Shown here piece by piece: positions 13,471 to 21,511 of a stretch of DNA of 33,117 nucleotides (the first letter of the stretch is position 1; each line of letters begins with the position of its first letter). The DNA lies in NCBI GenBank assembly GCA_031359995.1, contig JANMAT010000040.1, positions 1 to 33,117 of the forward strand, given 5' to 3'. The position numbers and the translations under genes are program-made. A model generated the notes under the pieces. That model saw only the letters and a list, made by a program, of their open reading frames with translations. It had not been told where the DNA came from and made no database searches. This DNA comes from JANMAT01 sp031359995 (GTDB taxonomy: Bacteria; Actinomycetota; Acidimicrobiia; Acidimicrobiales; Ilumatobacteraceae).

Positions 13471-13504
13471 GAGTGCGTTGCTCTACCGACTGAGCTATCT
13501 GGGC
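13432..13504 (-). tRNA. tRNA-Thr (anticodon CGU)
   Basis: A complete 73-nt cloverleaf on the minus strand: acceptor GCCCAGA/TCTGGGC, D arm GCTC...GAGC with AGTCGGTA loop, anticodon stem ACGCA/TGCGT with loop CTCGTAA, T arm GAGGG-TTCGACT-CCCTC. The anticodon CGU reads ACG threonine codons. CCA is not encoded. The 3' end faces the mobile element, consistent with its use as the integration target. Confidence 0.95.
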
Positions 13505-13572
13505 GGCGGCGGGAGAGCCTAGCGGCCTTCTCCCGACAACTCCCAGCCTATTGGGGCCCGGGCGGCGCGACG

Positions 13573-13959
13573 ATGGAGGGCGTGGTGCCGCCCGACCTGA
13601 CCGAGACCCGCATCGACCGGTGGCTGTGGGCCGTCCGCCAGTTCAAGACCCGTTCCGAGGCCACCAAGGCCTGTGCCGCCGGCCACGTGACCATCAACGG
13701 CCGCCCGGCCAAGCCGGCGGCCACCGTGCGGGCGGGCGACCGGGTGAGCGCCCGCGTCCACGGCATCCAGCGCGAGCTCGAGGTCGTGCGCATCATCGAC
13801 AACCGGGTCGGCGCCCCCGTCGCCGCCACCTGCCTGGTGGACCACACCCCACCGCCCCCGCCCGAGGACCCCGACGCCCCCATCTGGGAGCGCGGCCGCG
13901 GCACCGGCCGCCCCACCAAGCGAGACCGCCGCCAGCTCGACCGCCTGCGAGGCCTGTAG
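13573..13959 (+). CDS. S4-domain RNA-binding protein (Hsp15/HslR-like), 128 aa
   Basis: An S4 fold spans about residues 10-75: RIDRWLWAVRQFKTRSEATK, then ACAAGHVTINGRPAKPAATV and RAGDRV, the alpha-L motif that binds structured RNA. Family relatives (Hsp15) bind free 50S subunits carrying nascent chains and help recycle them. A Pro-rich linker and a basic tail (RGRGTGRPTKRDRRQLDRLR) follow, as in Hsp15. ATG at 13573 lacks a ribosome site; GTG at 13585 follows GGAGGG by 4 nt and may be the true start. It is the first chromosomal gene after the tRNA. Confidence 0.85.
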   Translation: MEGVVPPDLTETRIDRWLWAVRQFKTRSEATKACAAGHVTINGRPAKPAATVRAGDRVSARVHGIQRELEVVRIIDNRVGAPVAATCLVDHTPPPPPEDPDAPIWERGRGTGRPTKRDRRQLDRLRGL

Positions 13960-13963
13960 CGCC

Positions 13964-14482
13964 CTACGCCGGTCGCCCGGCCGCTTCCCAGGCCGGCAGG
14001 CCCTCGGCCTCCAGCCATGCCACCAGGCCCCGTCCCGCGGCCAGGCACTGGTCGTACACCGCCTCGAAGGCGTCCAACGGCTGGCCGTACGGGTCGGGGA
14101 TCTCGTGGTCGCGCCCCACCGCCGGGTCGAACGACCGGAACAGGCGGATGCGGGCGCGCTCCTCGTCGGTGCCGGCCAGGCGGCGCAGGTCGCGCTCGTT
14201 GGCCCGGTCGAGAGCCAGCACCAGGTTCGTGGTGCCGAGCTCGCCCGGCTTGATCTGGTGGGCCACGTGCCGGGGCCGGTGGCCACGCGCTCGCAGCACC
14301 TCGACGGTGCGGGCGTGGGCGTCGTCACCCTCGTGGTAGTCGCCGGTGCCGCGGCTGAACGCGGTGACGCGCTCGGCCAGGCCGGCCTCGGCCAACAGGT
14401 CCCGCACCGCCACCTCGGCCATGGGCGACCGGCAGATGTTCCCCAGGCAGACGAAGCCCACCCGGTACGTGCCTGCGCTCAC
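13964..14482 (-). CDS. Low-molecular-weight protein tyrosine phosphatase, 172 aa
   Basis: Hydrolyses phosphotyrosine through a cysteinyl-phosphate. The P-loop signature CLGNICRS (C12 to S19; C-x5-R with Cys12 and Arg18) lies at the N-terminus as the family requires. The general-acid loop IPDPYG contains Asp130. The length suits bacterial LMW-PTPs. The GTG start overlaps the preceding stop (GTGA), making this the last gene of the holB operon. Possible alternatives are an arsenate reductase of the same fold, but the DPYG loop and Asn/Ile in the P-loop favour a phosphatase. Confidence 0.88.
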   Translation of the reverse strand: MSAGTYRVGFVCLGNICRSPMAEVAVRDLLAEAGLAERVTAFSRGTGDYHEGDDAHARTVEVLRARGHRPRHVAHQIKPGELGTTNLVLALDRANERDLRRLAGTDEERARIRLFRSFDPAVGRDHEIPDPYGQPLDAFEAVYDQCLAAGRGLVAWLEAEGLPAWEAAGRPA

Positions 14483-15009
14483 TCGCCTCCGCCGTCCGCC
14501 AGGCGGGCCATGATCGTGCCGTCGCCGTAGTAGCGGCGGGCCCAGATGCCGGTGCCGTCTTCGCCCTCCACCGGCATGCGCCACGTGCTCAGCTTCGTTG
14601 CGGCATCGCGCATCGACACGGCGTACAGCGCGCGCGGCTGGTCGATGGTGCCCTGCACGTAGCCCTCGGCCGCTTCCACGGTGATGTAGCGCTGGGCGAT
14701 GGCCCGGTACAGGTCGCGCCACACGTCGTCCTCGCCGGGGCCGTGCCGCAGGCGGGCGTGGCCCTGCACCGTGACCTTGCGATAGGGCAGCGCGTCCTCG
14801 TCGATGCTGAGCGCCACGCGCGGATCGCGCGCCAGGTTCACGTGCACCAGCGCCGGCGTGCGCGGTGTGAAGCACAGATCGTCGCCCTGGCGGATGAACC
14901 ACAGCGGCACCACGCGTGGCATGCCGTCGGCATCGACGGTGCCGATGCGGACGAGGTGCTCGCGCTCGTCCAGGAAGGCGAACACCTCGTCCTCGGTCAG
15001 CTTGGGCAT
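14479..15009 (-). CDS. Pyridoxamine-5'-phosphate-oxidase-family split-barrel protein, 176 aa
   Basis: The ATG at 15009 overlaps the HAD gene stop (ATGA). The protein begins MPKLTEDEVFAFLDEREHLV, followed by IGTVDADGMPRVVPLWFIRQ and LCFTPRTPALVHVNLARDPR, the successive strands of the FMN/F420-binding split barrel, and VTVQGHARL. Members use FMN, F420 or heme; several actinobacterial ones reduce quinones or tetrapyrroles. Substrate cannot be told from sequence. The tail is beta-rich, ending RYYGDGTIMARLADGGGE. Confidence 0.82.
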   Translation of the reverse strand: MPKLTEDEVFAFLDEREHLVRIGTVDADGMPRVVPLWFIRQGDDLCFTPRTPALVHVNLARDPRVALSIDEDALPYRKVTVQGHARLRHGPGEDDVWRDLYRAIAQRYITVEAAEGYVQGTIDQPRALYAVSMRDAATKLSTWRMPVEGEDGTGIWARRYYGDGTIMARLADGGGE

Positions 15010-15821
15010 CAGCGTCGTCCTTCCAGGATCGCGACGGCTTGTTCGAGCGCGACGGCCACACCATGATCGACGTTGCTGGCCGTGACCCGATCGGCCACGG
15101 CCTTCACGTGGTCGCTGGCCTGGCCCATGGCGATGCCCTGACCGGCCCACGACAGCATCGCCAGGTCGTTGATGCCGTCGCCGAAGGCCCAGACGTCGCC
15201 CTGCACCATGCCCAGGTGGCCGGTGAGCCAGGCCAGGGCCACGGCCTTGTCGACCGACGGCGGCGCGATCTCGACGGCGGGGAAGCCCAGGTACGCAGCT
15301 CGCAGGTGGTCGGCGTCGGCGATGCCCTGCAGCAGCGCCTCCAGCTCGGTCGGGCCGATCGTGGGGTGGTAGGCGGCGAGCTGTTGCACCATGGTGCCCT
15401 CGACCTCGACCAGCACGTCGTCCACCTGGCCGCCGGGCAGCGCGTCGTTCGGTGCGAACGCGTCGAAGCCCTCTTCCCAGCCCATGTCCGAGTCGGTGAT
15501 GAACGAGAACCGGACACCGGGGACCCGCGCTCGGGCGTGATGCACGAACACCTCGGCCGAGGGCCGCTCGAACAGGATCTGGTACGGCATGTCGCCGGTG
15601 GCCACGTGCACCGCCTGCGAACCGTTGCTGACCACGGCCCAGTCGGCCAGCTCGGTGAGCCCGTTCAGCGCGCTGTACGGGCGGCCGGTGGCGATGGCGA
15701 CCACCACGCCGGCGTGGCGCGCCGCCAGCACCGCATCGCGCGTGCGCGGCGCCAACCGATACCCGGGGTCGAGCAGGGTGCCGTCCACGTCGAGCGCCAC
15801 GAGCTTGGGGACGTCGCTCAT
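15009..15821 (-). CDS. Cof-type HAD phosphatase, 270 aa
   Basis: A haloacid-dehalogenase hydrolase with a type IIB cap. Motif I is DVDGTLL with nucleophile Asp11 and acid/base Asp13. Motif II is the T45 region (IATGRPYS), motif III Lys192 (PSVDKAVAL) and motif IV GDGINDLAML with Asp215 and Asp219. The inserted cap spans about 85-180. Relatives dephosphorylate sugar phosphates, PLP, FMN precursors and similar small molecules. ATG at 15821 overlaps the holB stop (ATGA). The natural substrate is not predictable; neighbouring flavin-fold protein may hint at a cofactor. Confidence 0.88.
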   Translation of the reverse strand: MSDVPKLVALDVDGTLLDPGYRLAPRTRDAVLAARHAGVVVAIATGRPYSALNGLTELADWAVVSNGSQAVHVATGDMPYQILFERPSAEVFVHHARARVPGVRFSFITDSDMGWEEGFDAFAPNDALPGGQVDDVLVEVEGTMVQQLAAYHPTIGPTELEALLQGIADADHLRAAYLGFPAVEIAPPSVDKAVALAWLTGHLGMVQGDVWAFGDGINDLAMLSWAGQGIAMGQASDHVKAVADRVTASNVDHGVAVALEQAVAILEGRR

Positions 15822-16882
15822 CGCACGCTCACCAGAGCGGCGGGCAGCCGCAGGAACAGCGCCTGCAGCAGCAGCGCCTCGTTGGGGTTGCGGTCGAGCG
15901 CCTCGAGCGCCTCGTGGATGGCGGTGACGGCGTGCACGACCTCGGCCGGGCGGTTCGAGCCCCGCACGAGCTCGTCGCGGTAGGCGGCGGCCAACGCCCC
16001 CAGGCCGGCGCGCAGCTCGTCGGTGCGGTGGCGGCGCAGCTCGCGCTTGTGCCGCTCCTCCATGGTCTTGCGGCCCGCACCGCGCTCGCCCGACTGGGCG
16101 ACGCGCTCGTCCAGCTCGGCGATCTCCCGCCCGTGGCGCTGCTGCAGCGGGGCGGCGGCGCCGTCGATGAGGCCGAGCACCTCGTCGACCGCGGCGGCCA
16201 CGGCGGCGCCGGTGCCATCGAGCCGGCCGGGCATGCCGGCGAACGCGTGTCGGCGAGCGGCCAGCGCGGGGTCGGTGGCCAGCAGACGGGCGCGGTCGAG
16301 GTCACCACCGGCGGCATGGGCGGCCAGCGCCGCCGCCTCGAGCGGTACACCGTCGGCCACCAGCGCCTCGCGGACCACCTCGTCGTTCAAGCGGCGCAGC
16401 TCCACCCGCATGCAGCGCGACGCGATGGTCACCAGCTCGGGCGGCACGTCGTCGGCCAGGATGCAGAAGATGGTCGACGCCGGCGGCTCCTCGATCGTCT
16501 TCAGCAGCTTCGCCGCGCCCTCGGCCCGCAGCAGGTGGAACTCGTCCAGTATGAGCACCTTGCGCCTGCCCTCCATGGGCGCCAGCGACGACAGGCGCAC
16601 GATCTCGTCGGCCTGGTCGGTGGAGATGGCCGGGCCGACGCGTTCGATCTCGCGCACGTCGGGATGCTGGCCGGCCAGGGCCAGGCGGCAGTCGCGACAC
16701 GTGCCGTCGCCGCCGGCCGGGCACAGCAGGGACGCCGCGAAGCTGCGGGCCGCCCGGCGCTTGCCGCAACCGGGCGGGCCCACCAGCAGGTAGGCGTGCA
16801 CGGGCTGACGGGCGGCCGCGGTCAGCAGGGCCACCGCGCCGGGTTGGCCGATCACATCGCTCCACACTTCGGTCGCCGCCAT
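15818..16882 (-). CDS. holB: DNA polymerase III delta' subunit, 354 aa
   Basis: A clamp-loader subunit that helps place the beta clamp on primed DNA. Visible are the AAA+ Walker A GPPGCGKRR (35-43), a cysteine cluster C54/C62/C65 (zinc module of the clamp loader), and LDEFHLL at 112-118, Walker-B-like. LLKTIEEPP (127-135) and the SRC motif (155-157) supply the arginine-finger region. The C-terminal third is a helical collar with an unusual charged insert (RHKRELRRHRTDELRAGLG). ATG at 16882; upstream in-frame sequence is shadow. It heads the four-gene leftward operon with HAD, split-barrel and phosphatase genes and sits 3 kb from tmk, its usual neighbour. Confidence 0.92.
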   Translation of the reverse strand: MAATEVWSDVIGQPGAVALLTAAARQPVHAYLLVGPPGCGKRRAARSFAASLLCPAGGDGTCRDCRLALAGQHPDVREIERVGPAISTDQADEIVRLSSLAPMEGRRKVLILDEFHLLRAEGAAKLLKTIEEPPASTIFCILADDVPPELVTIASRCMRVELRRLNDEVVREALVADGVPLEAAALAAHAAGGDLDRARLLATDPALAARRHAFAGMPGRLDGTGAAVAAAVDEVLGLIDGAAAPLQQRHGREIAELDERVAQSGERGAGRKTMEERHKRELRRHRTDELRAGLGALAAAYRDELVRGSNRPAEVVHAVTAIHEALEALDRNPNEALLLQALFLRLPAALVSVR

Positions 16883-17020
16883 GGGTGCAGTCTGGCAGGC
16901 GGGCCGCGCATCGCGCCCGGCGAACGGGACGCTGTTGTCGTCTGGGGCCCTCACCGCCGGGCCGGGTACGCTCGCCCGGTCGGTCGGGGATCGGGGCCCT
17001 GGCCATTGGGGAGGACCACG

Positions 17021-18103
17021 ATGCGCTTCGGCATCTTCTACGAGCTCTCGGTGCCACGCCCGTACACGCGTGACAACGAGCGGCTGGTGTACATGAACGC
17101 GCTCGAGCAGGTGCGCCTGGCCGACAAGCTCGGGTTCGACCACGTGTGGGCGGTGGAGCACCACTTCCTGGAGGAGTACTCGCACTGCTCGGCGCCCGAG
17201 TTGTTCCTCACCGCGTGCGCCATGCAGACCGAGCGCATACGCGTGGGCCACGGCATCGTCGTGTGCGTGCCCGAGTTCAACCACCCGATCCGCATCGCCG
17301 AGCGGGCCGCCGTGCTCGACATCCTCTCGGGCGGCCGGCTCGACTTCGGCACCGGGCGGTCGGCCACGTGGACCGAGCTGGGCGGCTTTCGCGCCAACCC
17401 CGACACCACGAAGAAGTCGTGGGACGAGTTCGTGCACGCCATCCCGAAGATGTGGACGCAGGAGCGCTTCGGCTACGAGGGCGAGTTCTTCTCCATGCCC
17501 ACCCGCGCCGTGCTGCCCAAGCCCTACCAGGACCCGCACCCGCCCATGTGGGTCGCCGTGTCCACGCCGGGCACCGAGATGGACGCCGCCGACCGCGGCA
17601 TGGGCGCCCTGGGCGTGAACTTCACGTCGTTCAAGGAGCAGGAGGCCCGCGTGCAGGAGTACCGACGCCGCATCGACAACTGCACGCCCGCCGGCGCGTT
17701 CGTGAACGACAAGCTCGCCGCGGCCAACTTCCTGTTCTGCCACGACGACTCGGCCACCGGCATCGCCACCGGCGGCAAGATGATCGGCACGTTCCAGTAC
17801 CTGGCCGGGCAGCTCGACATGGCCAAGGAGGCCTTCCCCACCAAGGGTTACCCGTCGCCCGGCCTGCTGGCCAACACCCGCCGCCAGGCCCAGTCGCCCG
17901 GCGAGGCGGGCCAGCCGCCCGAGGGCATCGCCATCGGCAACCCCGAGCAGATCACGCGCGAGCTGAAGAAGTGGGAAGCGTGCGGCGTCGACGTGGTGAA
18001 CTTCATCGTCAACACGGCCGAGTCGATCCCGCAGGAGCAGGTGCTCGCCAGCCTGCGCCTGTTCGCCCAGGAAGTCATGCCCCACTTCGAGAAGGCGAAC
18101 TGA
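17021..18103 (+). CDS. LLM-class (luciferase-like) flavin-dependent oxidoreductase, 360 aa
   Basis: The ATG at 17021 follows GGGGAGG; a longer in-frame reading to the left is antisense to holB and not real. The protein starts MRFGIFYELSVPRPYTRDNE and shows family landmarks: LADKLGFDHVWAVEHHFLEE, then RIRVGHGIVVCVPEFNHPIR, AAVLDILSGGRLDFGTGRSA and a late P-x-P-M-W-V strand. These place FMN or F420 in a TIM barrel. It uses reduced flavin to oxygenate or reduce a substrate. The next gene begins two bases after its stop (18103, then ATG at 18105), so the pair is an operon and probably shares a pathway. Confidence 0.9.
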   Translation: MRFGIFYELSVPRPYTRDNERLVYMNALEQVRLADKLGFDHVWAVEHHFLEEYSHCSAPELFLTACAMQTERIRVGHGIVVCVPEFNHPIRIAERAAVLDILSGGRLDFGTGRSATWTELGGFRANPDTTKKSWDEFVHAIPKMWTQERFGYEGEFFSMPTRAVLPKPYQDPHPPMWVAVSTPGTEMDAADRGMGALGVNFTSFKEQEARVQEYRRRIDNCTPAGAFVNDKLAAANFLFCHDDSATGIATGGKMIGTFQYLAGQLDMAKEAFPTKGYPSPGLLANTRRQAQSPGEAGQPPEGIAIGNPEQITRELKKWEACGVDVVNFIVNTAESIPQEQVLASLRLFAQEVMPHFEKAN

Positions 18104-18104
18104 C

Positions 18105-18857
18105 ATGCCCCTGAACGGCACGCTCGACACCGCCCCGGCCGTCGCCGCCGCGCCCCACGTCCGCTCGCTCTCCACCAGCGCGTGGGAACTGCCCGACGCC
18201 ACGTTCATCCAGGTGAACTGGGAGGTCCTGCACGAGCCGTCGCTCGCGCTGACCCCGCCGTCGCTGCACCCGTCGATCCCGCCGTACGTGGCCGTGTTCG
18301 CCGTCAGGGCCAACGAGAGCCCGGTGGGCCCCTTCACCATGGTGCAGATGCGCCTCGTGGTGCGCGCCGGCATCCGGCCCCGCGGCTACTGCCTGGGTGC
18401 GGTGTGCAACAACGACGCCGCCACCGAGGCCCTGCGCGAGGGCTGGGGCTACCCGGTGCAGACCGGCGACGTGCGCCTCGCCGTCCGTCACGACCGCGTC
18501 TACTGCACCGCCGCCCTCGACGGGCGCGAGGTGCTGGAGGTGGCGGTGGCCGACCCCGAGCCCATCGCCGGCGCCGACCTGCTCGCCTTCGACAACCTGC
18601 ACCTCATCCGCCTCGGCGACGAGGGCAAGGGCGCGGTGGTGCAGGTGAACCCCGAGTACGCCATCCACGGCGCCGACCGGGGGCGCCCCGTGCTACGCCT
18701 GCCCGACCCGCAGGCGCTCGGCATGAACGGCGGCATCCAGACCACCATGGCCATGACCGCGTTCACGTTCCGCGCCGACGCCACCCTGCCCGCCGTGCGC
18801 TTCGTGATGGACCCGGTCGTGCCGGCCATCCAGAGCACCCGCAAGGTCGACGGCTGA
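18105..18857 (+). CDS. Acetoacetate-decarboxylase-fold protein, 250 aa, no visible catalytic Lys
   Basis: Shows the fold of PF06314: FIQVNWEVLHEPSLALTPPS, then VGPFTMVQMRLVVRAGIRPR, CLGAVCNNDAATEALREGWG, and the late strands LHLIRLGDEGKGA and QTTMAMTAFTFRAD. In authentic decarboxylases a conserved G-R-E-x-x-G-x-P-K-K stretch supplies the Schiff-base lysine; here that site reads REGWGYPVQTG (111-121), with Val and Gln instead. That argues for a relative acting on other substrates, such as lactone or ester chemistry, and not a decarboxylase. The motif is recalled, not aligned. It is coupled to the flavin enzyme just upstream; a two-step conversion is a reasonable guess. Confidence 0.8.
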   Translation: MPLNGTLDTAPAVAAAPHVRSLSTSAWELPDATFIQVNWEVLHEPSLALTPPSLHPSIPPYVAVFAVRANESPVGPFTMVQMRLVVRAGIRPRGYCLGAVCNNDAATEALREGWGYPVQTGDVRLAVRHDRVYCTAALDGREVLEVAVADPEPIAGADLLAFDNLHLIRLGDEGKGAVVQVNPEYAIHGADRGRPVLRLPDPQALGMNGGIQTTMAMTAFTFRADATLPAVRFVMDPVVPAIQSTRKVDG

Positions 18858-18866
18858 GCGACGTAA

Positions 18867-20036
18867 CTACGTACTGGTGACGGTGCGGGCCACCCGTAGG
18901 CGCAGCAACAACAACGCCAGCACCGCGCACACCGAGCCGGCGGCGAACCCGGCACGGTAGCCACCCACGCTCACCACGCCGCCCAGCACGAAGCCACCCA
19001 GGCCGAAGGCCAGGTCGAAGAACGCGGTGAAGCTGCCGACCACGCTGGAGCGCTCGGCCTCGCTCGCCCGGTTCACCGCCATGGCCATGAGCGCCGGGTA
19101 CTGCAGCGCCATGCCCACACCGATCACCATGGCGCTCACGTACAGCCCCAGCGAGCTGTGCCACGCCGCGGTGATGGCCAGGCCCACCGCGATCGAACCG
19201 GTGGCCAACGTGCCCGTGCGCTGCACGCCCAGCGCATCGGGCAGGCGGGCACCGACCAGGCGCACCAGCATCACCACCGAGGCGTACACCAGGAACACGA
19301 ACTTCGAACCGCTCATGCCCAGCGTCTTCACGTACAGCGGCACGTACACGCTGAACACGGTGAAGCCCATGAGGCCCAGACCAAGGACCGCACCCGGCCC
19401 CAGCGCCTTGCGGTTGAGCAGCGGCTGGCGTTCCGCGGTCACCGACGACGGCGGCCGCAGGTTCGGCGCCCACGCGCTCAGCAGCGCGCCCAGCAGCCCG
19501 AGTGCACCGCCCACGACGAACGTCCACCGCCGGCCCGGTCCCGAGGCCACCGCCTCGCCCAGCGTGGGCCCCAGGCCCTGGCCCAGGTACGCGGTGATCG
19601 AGAAGTAGCTCAGCGCCTGACCGCGCCGGCTCGGCGGCGCCATGTCGGCCACCAACGTGGCCGAGCCGGTGAAGAACAGCCCGTCGCCCACACCTGTGAT
19701 GAGACGGAACGCGGCCAGCTCGAACGGGCTGTGCGCCGCGGCGTACAGGGTCAGCGAGAGCCCGGCGATCACAGAACCGGCGATCATCAGGTTGCGGCGG
19801 CCGTAGCGGTTGCCGAGGCGGCCGGCCATGGGCCGGGCCAGCACGGCCGAGAAGGCGAACGAGCCCACGACCACGCCGACGATGAAGCTGCTGCCGCCCA
19901 GGTCGCCCTCGATGAAGCGGGGCAGCACTGGCATCACCACGCCCATGCCGAAGAAGAAGCACAGGCCGGCGGCGACCACGGCCAGGAACGGGCCGGTGAC
20001 GACACGCACCGGCGTCGTCAGGGTCGTCTCGCTCAC
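18867..20036 (-). CDS. Major facilitator superfamily transporter, 389 aa
   Basis: Twelve hydrophobic helices are apparent. The loop-2/3 signature G-x-x-x-x-R-x-G-R-R is present as GRLGNRYGRRN (about 72-82), and the fourth-fifth helix region has RLITGVGDGLFFTGSATLVA, the drug-exporter motif C-like G-x-G. GTG at 20036 begins the protein (MSETTLTTPVRVVTGPFLAV). This is likely a drug or metabolite exporter; the substrate is not predictable. The inverted repeat at 20062-20085 just upstream suggests control by a dimeric repressor such as TetR, but no such gene is adjacent. It ends 9 bp from the convergent decarboxylase-like gene. Confidence 0.9.
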   Translation of the reverse strand: MSETTLTTPVRVVTGPFLAVVAAGLCFFFGMGVVMPVLPRFIEGDLGGSSFIVGVVVGSFAFSAVLARPMAGRLGNRYGRRNLMIAGSVIAGLSLTLYAAAHSPFELAAFRLITGVGDGLFFTGSATLVADMAPPSRRGQALSYFSITAYLGQGLGPTLGEAVASGPGRRWTFVVGGALGLLGALLSAWAPNLRPPSSVTAERQPLLNRKALGPGAVLGLGLMGFTVFSVYVPLYVKTLGMSGSKFVFLVYASVVMLVRLVGARLPDALGVQRTGTLATGSIAVGLAITAAWHSSLGLYVSAMVIGVGMALQYPALMAMAVNRASEAERSSVVGSFTAFFDLAFGLGGFVLGGVVSVGGYRAGFAAGSVCAVLALLLLRLRVARTVTST

Positions 20037-20061
20037 CGACGCATCTCACCACGCGCCTGTG

Positions 20062-20085
20062 GGACCGAACGATTCCGTTCGGTCC
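20062..20085. promoter_or_regulatory. 10-bp-arm palindrome upstream of the MFS gene
   Basis: GGACCGAACG and CGTTCGGTCC flank ATTC, perfectly complementary. It lies 25 bp upstream of the exporter start and 34 bp past the tmk stop. It may be a TetR-type operator for the exporter or a terminator for tmk; no T-run follows in the tmk direction, which favours the operator. Confidence 0.5.
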
Positions 20086-20119
20086 GCGCCACCCACGGAC
20101 ACCCGATCGGGCGCCCCGG

Positions 20120-20725
20120 CTACAGCCCCAGGCGGTCCCGCACGGCCGCGCGGACCGCGGCGGCCACCACGTCCTTGTCGAGGTTGCCGTCGACCACGAC
20201 CCAATGGGCAGGGTCGGCGGCAGCCATGGCGTGGAAGCCCGTGCGCACCCGGGCGTGGAAGGCGGCCCCCGCCCGTTCGAAGCGGTCGAGGTCGCGCTTG
20301 CGCAGGCGCTGGTCGAGCACCTCGACGGGCACGTCCATCAGGATGACGAGCTCGGGCCAGCGGCCTCCGATGGCCCATTCGTTCACCGACCGCACGATGT
20401 CGAGCGGCAGCCCCCGCCCGTAGCCCTGGTAGGCCAGCGACGAGTACACGCTGCGGTCGCTCACTACGTGCTGGCCCCGGGCCAGCGCCGGCTCCACCAC
20501 CTCGGCCAGGTGCTGGGCGCGGTCGGCGGCGATCAGCAACGCCTCGGCCTTGTCGCTCAGGTCGGTGTTGGCCGGGTCGGCCACGATCTCGCGCACCTTC
20601 AGCCCGATCGGCGTGCCCCCGTGCTCACGCGTCAGCACCGCGTCGAGCTCGGCGGCCAGGCGCTTGGCGTGCGTCGACTTGCCGCACGCTTCGGCCCCTT
20701 CGAAGACGATGTAGCGGGCGGGCAC
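20120..20725 (-). CDS. tmk: Thymidylate kinase, 201 aa
   Basis: Phosphorylates dTMP to dTDP. The P-loop is FEGAEACGKST (8-18), the dTMP-binding loop TREHGGTPIG (32-41, with His where Pro is usual), and DRSVYSSLAYQG (90-101) provides the D-R-Y/S catalytic and base-recognition motif. The LID region carries Arg140, Arg142 and Lys143. The length is typical. GTG at 20725 lacks a ribosome site; TAGCCT lies 8 nt upstream, suggesting a leaderless transcript. It is next to deoC and topA, all read leftwards. Confidence 0.93.
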   Translation of the reverse strand: MPARYIVFEGAEACGKSTHAKRLAAELDAVLTREHGGTPIGLKVREIVADPANTDLSDKAEALLIAADRAQHLAEVVEPALARGQHVVSDRSVYSSLAYQGYGRGLPLDIVRSVNEWAIGGRWPELVILMDVPVEVLDQRLRKRDLDRFERAGAAFHARVRTGFHAMAAADPAHWVVVDGNLDKDVVAAAVRAAVRDRLGL

Positions 20726-20774
20726 GGTCGGTCAGGCTACGCACGCCCGCACCCCCGACGGGCGGACGGTGAAC

Positions 20775-21449
20775 TCAGTAGCCGGTGGCCTCGCCACCGC
20801 CCAGGATGGTCGACGTGGACGACGTGCCCAGGCGCGTGGCGCCCGCGTCGAGCAGGGCCAGCGCGTCGTGAAGGTTGCGGATGCCGCCGGCCGCCTTCAC
20901 GCCCACATGGGCTGACACCGAGGCCCGCAGCAGCGCGACGTCTTCGACCGTGGCGTTGCGCGGCCCGTAACCGGTGGACGTCTTCACGAACGCGGCGCCG
21001 GCGGCCTCGCTGATCTTGGCGGCGGCGACGATCTCGTCACGGGTGAGGTAGCCGGTCTCCAGGATGACCTTCACCGGCAGCGACCCGGCGATGTCGACCA
21101 CCCCTGCGATGTCGGCTTCGACCAGCGCGTGGTCACCGCTGCGCACCAGCCCGATGGGCAGCACCATGTCGAGCTCGGTGGCGCCGTCGCTGAGCGCCCG
21201 CAGCGCCTCGGCCACCTTCACCTCGCTGGCGTGGGCGCCGTGCGGGAAGCCGATCACCGTGATCACGCGGGTGTCGGTGCCGGCCAGCACGCGACCGCAG
21301 CGCACCACGTCCATCGGCCGGCAGCACACGGTGATGCAGTGGAAGCTGGTCGCGAGCTGGCAGCCCTCCTCGACATCGGCGGGCGTGAGCTCGGGGCGCA
21401 GCAGCGCGTGATCGATGGTCCTCGCCACGCGTTCGACATCGGTGGTCAT
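20775..21449 (-). CDS. deoC: Deoxyribose-phosphate aldolase, 224 aa
   Basis: Cleaves 2-deoxyribose 5-phosphate to glyceraldehyde 3-phosphate and acetaldehyde in deoxynucleoside salvage. The class I aldolase barrel shows TIDHALLRP near the start, Asp94 (ATELDMVLP), the Schiff-base Lys156 in FVKTSTGYG and proton-relay Lys185 in GVKAAGGI. The phosphate-binding end is GTSSTSTIL. ATG at 21449 has TACCCT six nt before it and no Shine-Dalgarno. Next to tmk, it links the pair to thymidine/deoxynucleotide metabolism; intergenic gaps are 49 and 62 bp. Confidence 0.95.
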   Translation of the reverse strand: MTTDVERVARTIDHALLRPELTPADVEEGCQLATSFHCITVCCRPMDVVRCGRVLAGTDTRVITVIGFPHGAHASEVKVAEALRALSDGATELDMVLPIGLVRSGDHALVEADIAGVVDIAGSLPVKVILETGYLTRDEIVAAAKISEAAGAAFVKTSTGYGPRNATVEDVALLRASVSAHVGVKAAGGIRNLHDALALLDAGATRLGTSSTSTILGGGEATGY

Positions 21450-21511
21450 GCCGCCAGGGTACTCACGGCACGACCGCGCGCCGATCGCCCGTTCGGGGTC
21501 CCGGTCAGTGG

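Noticed and set aside
15914..17020. In-frame leftward extension of the flavin oxidoreductase reading
   Set aside because: It lies antisense to the well-supported holB gene, has His/Gly/Gln-rich shadow composition, and a strong ribosome site marks the ATG at 17021.
16883..18373. Long N-terminal extension of holB
   Set aside because: It is antisense to the flavin oxidoreductase and shows low-complexity shadow composition; holB starts cleanly at 16882.
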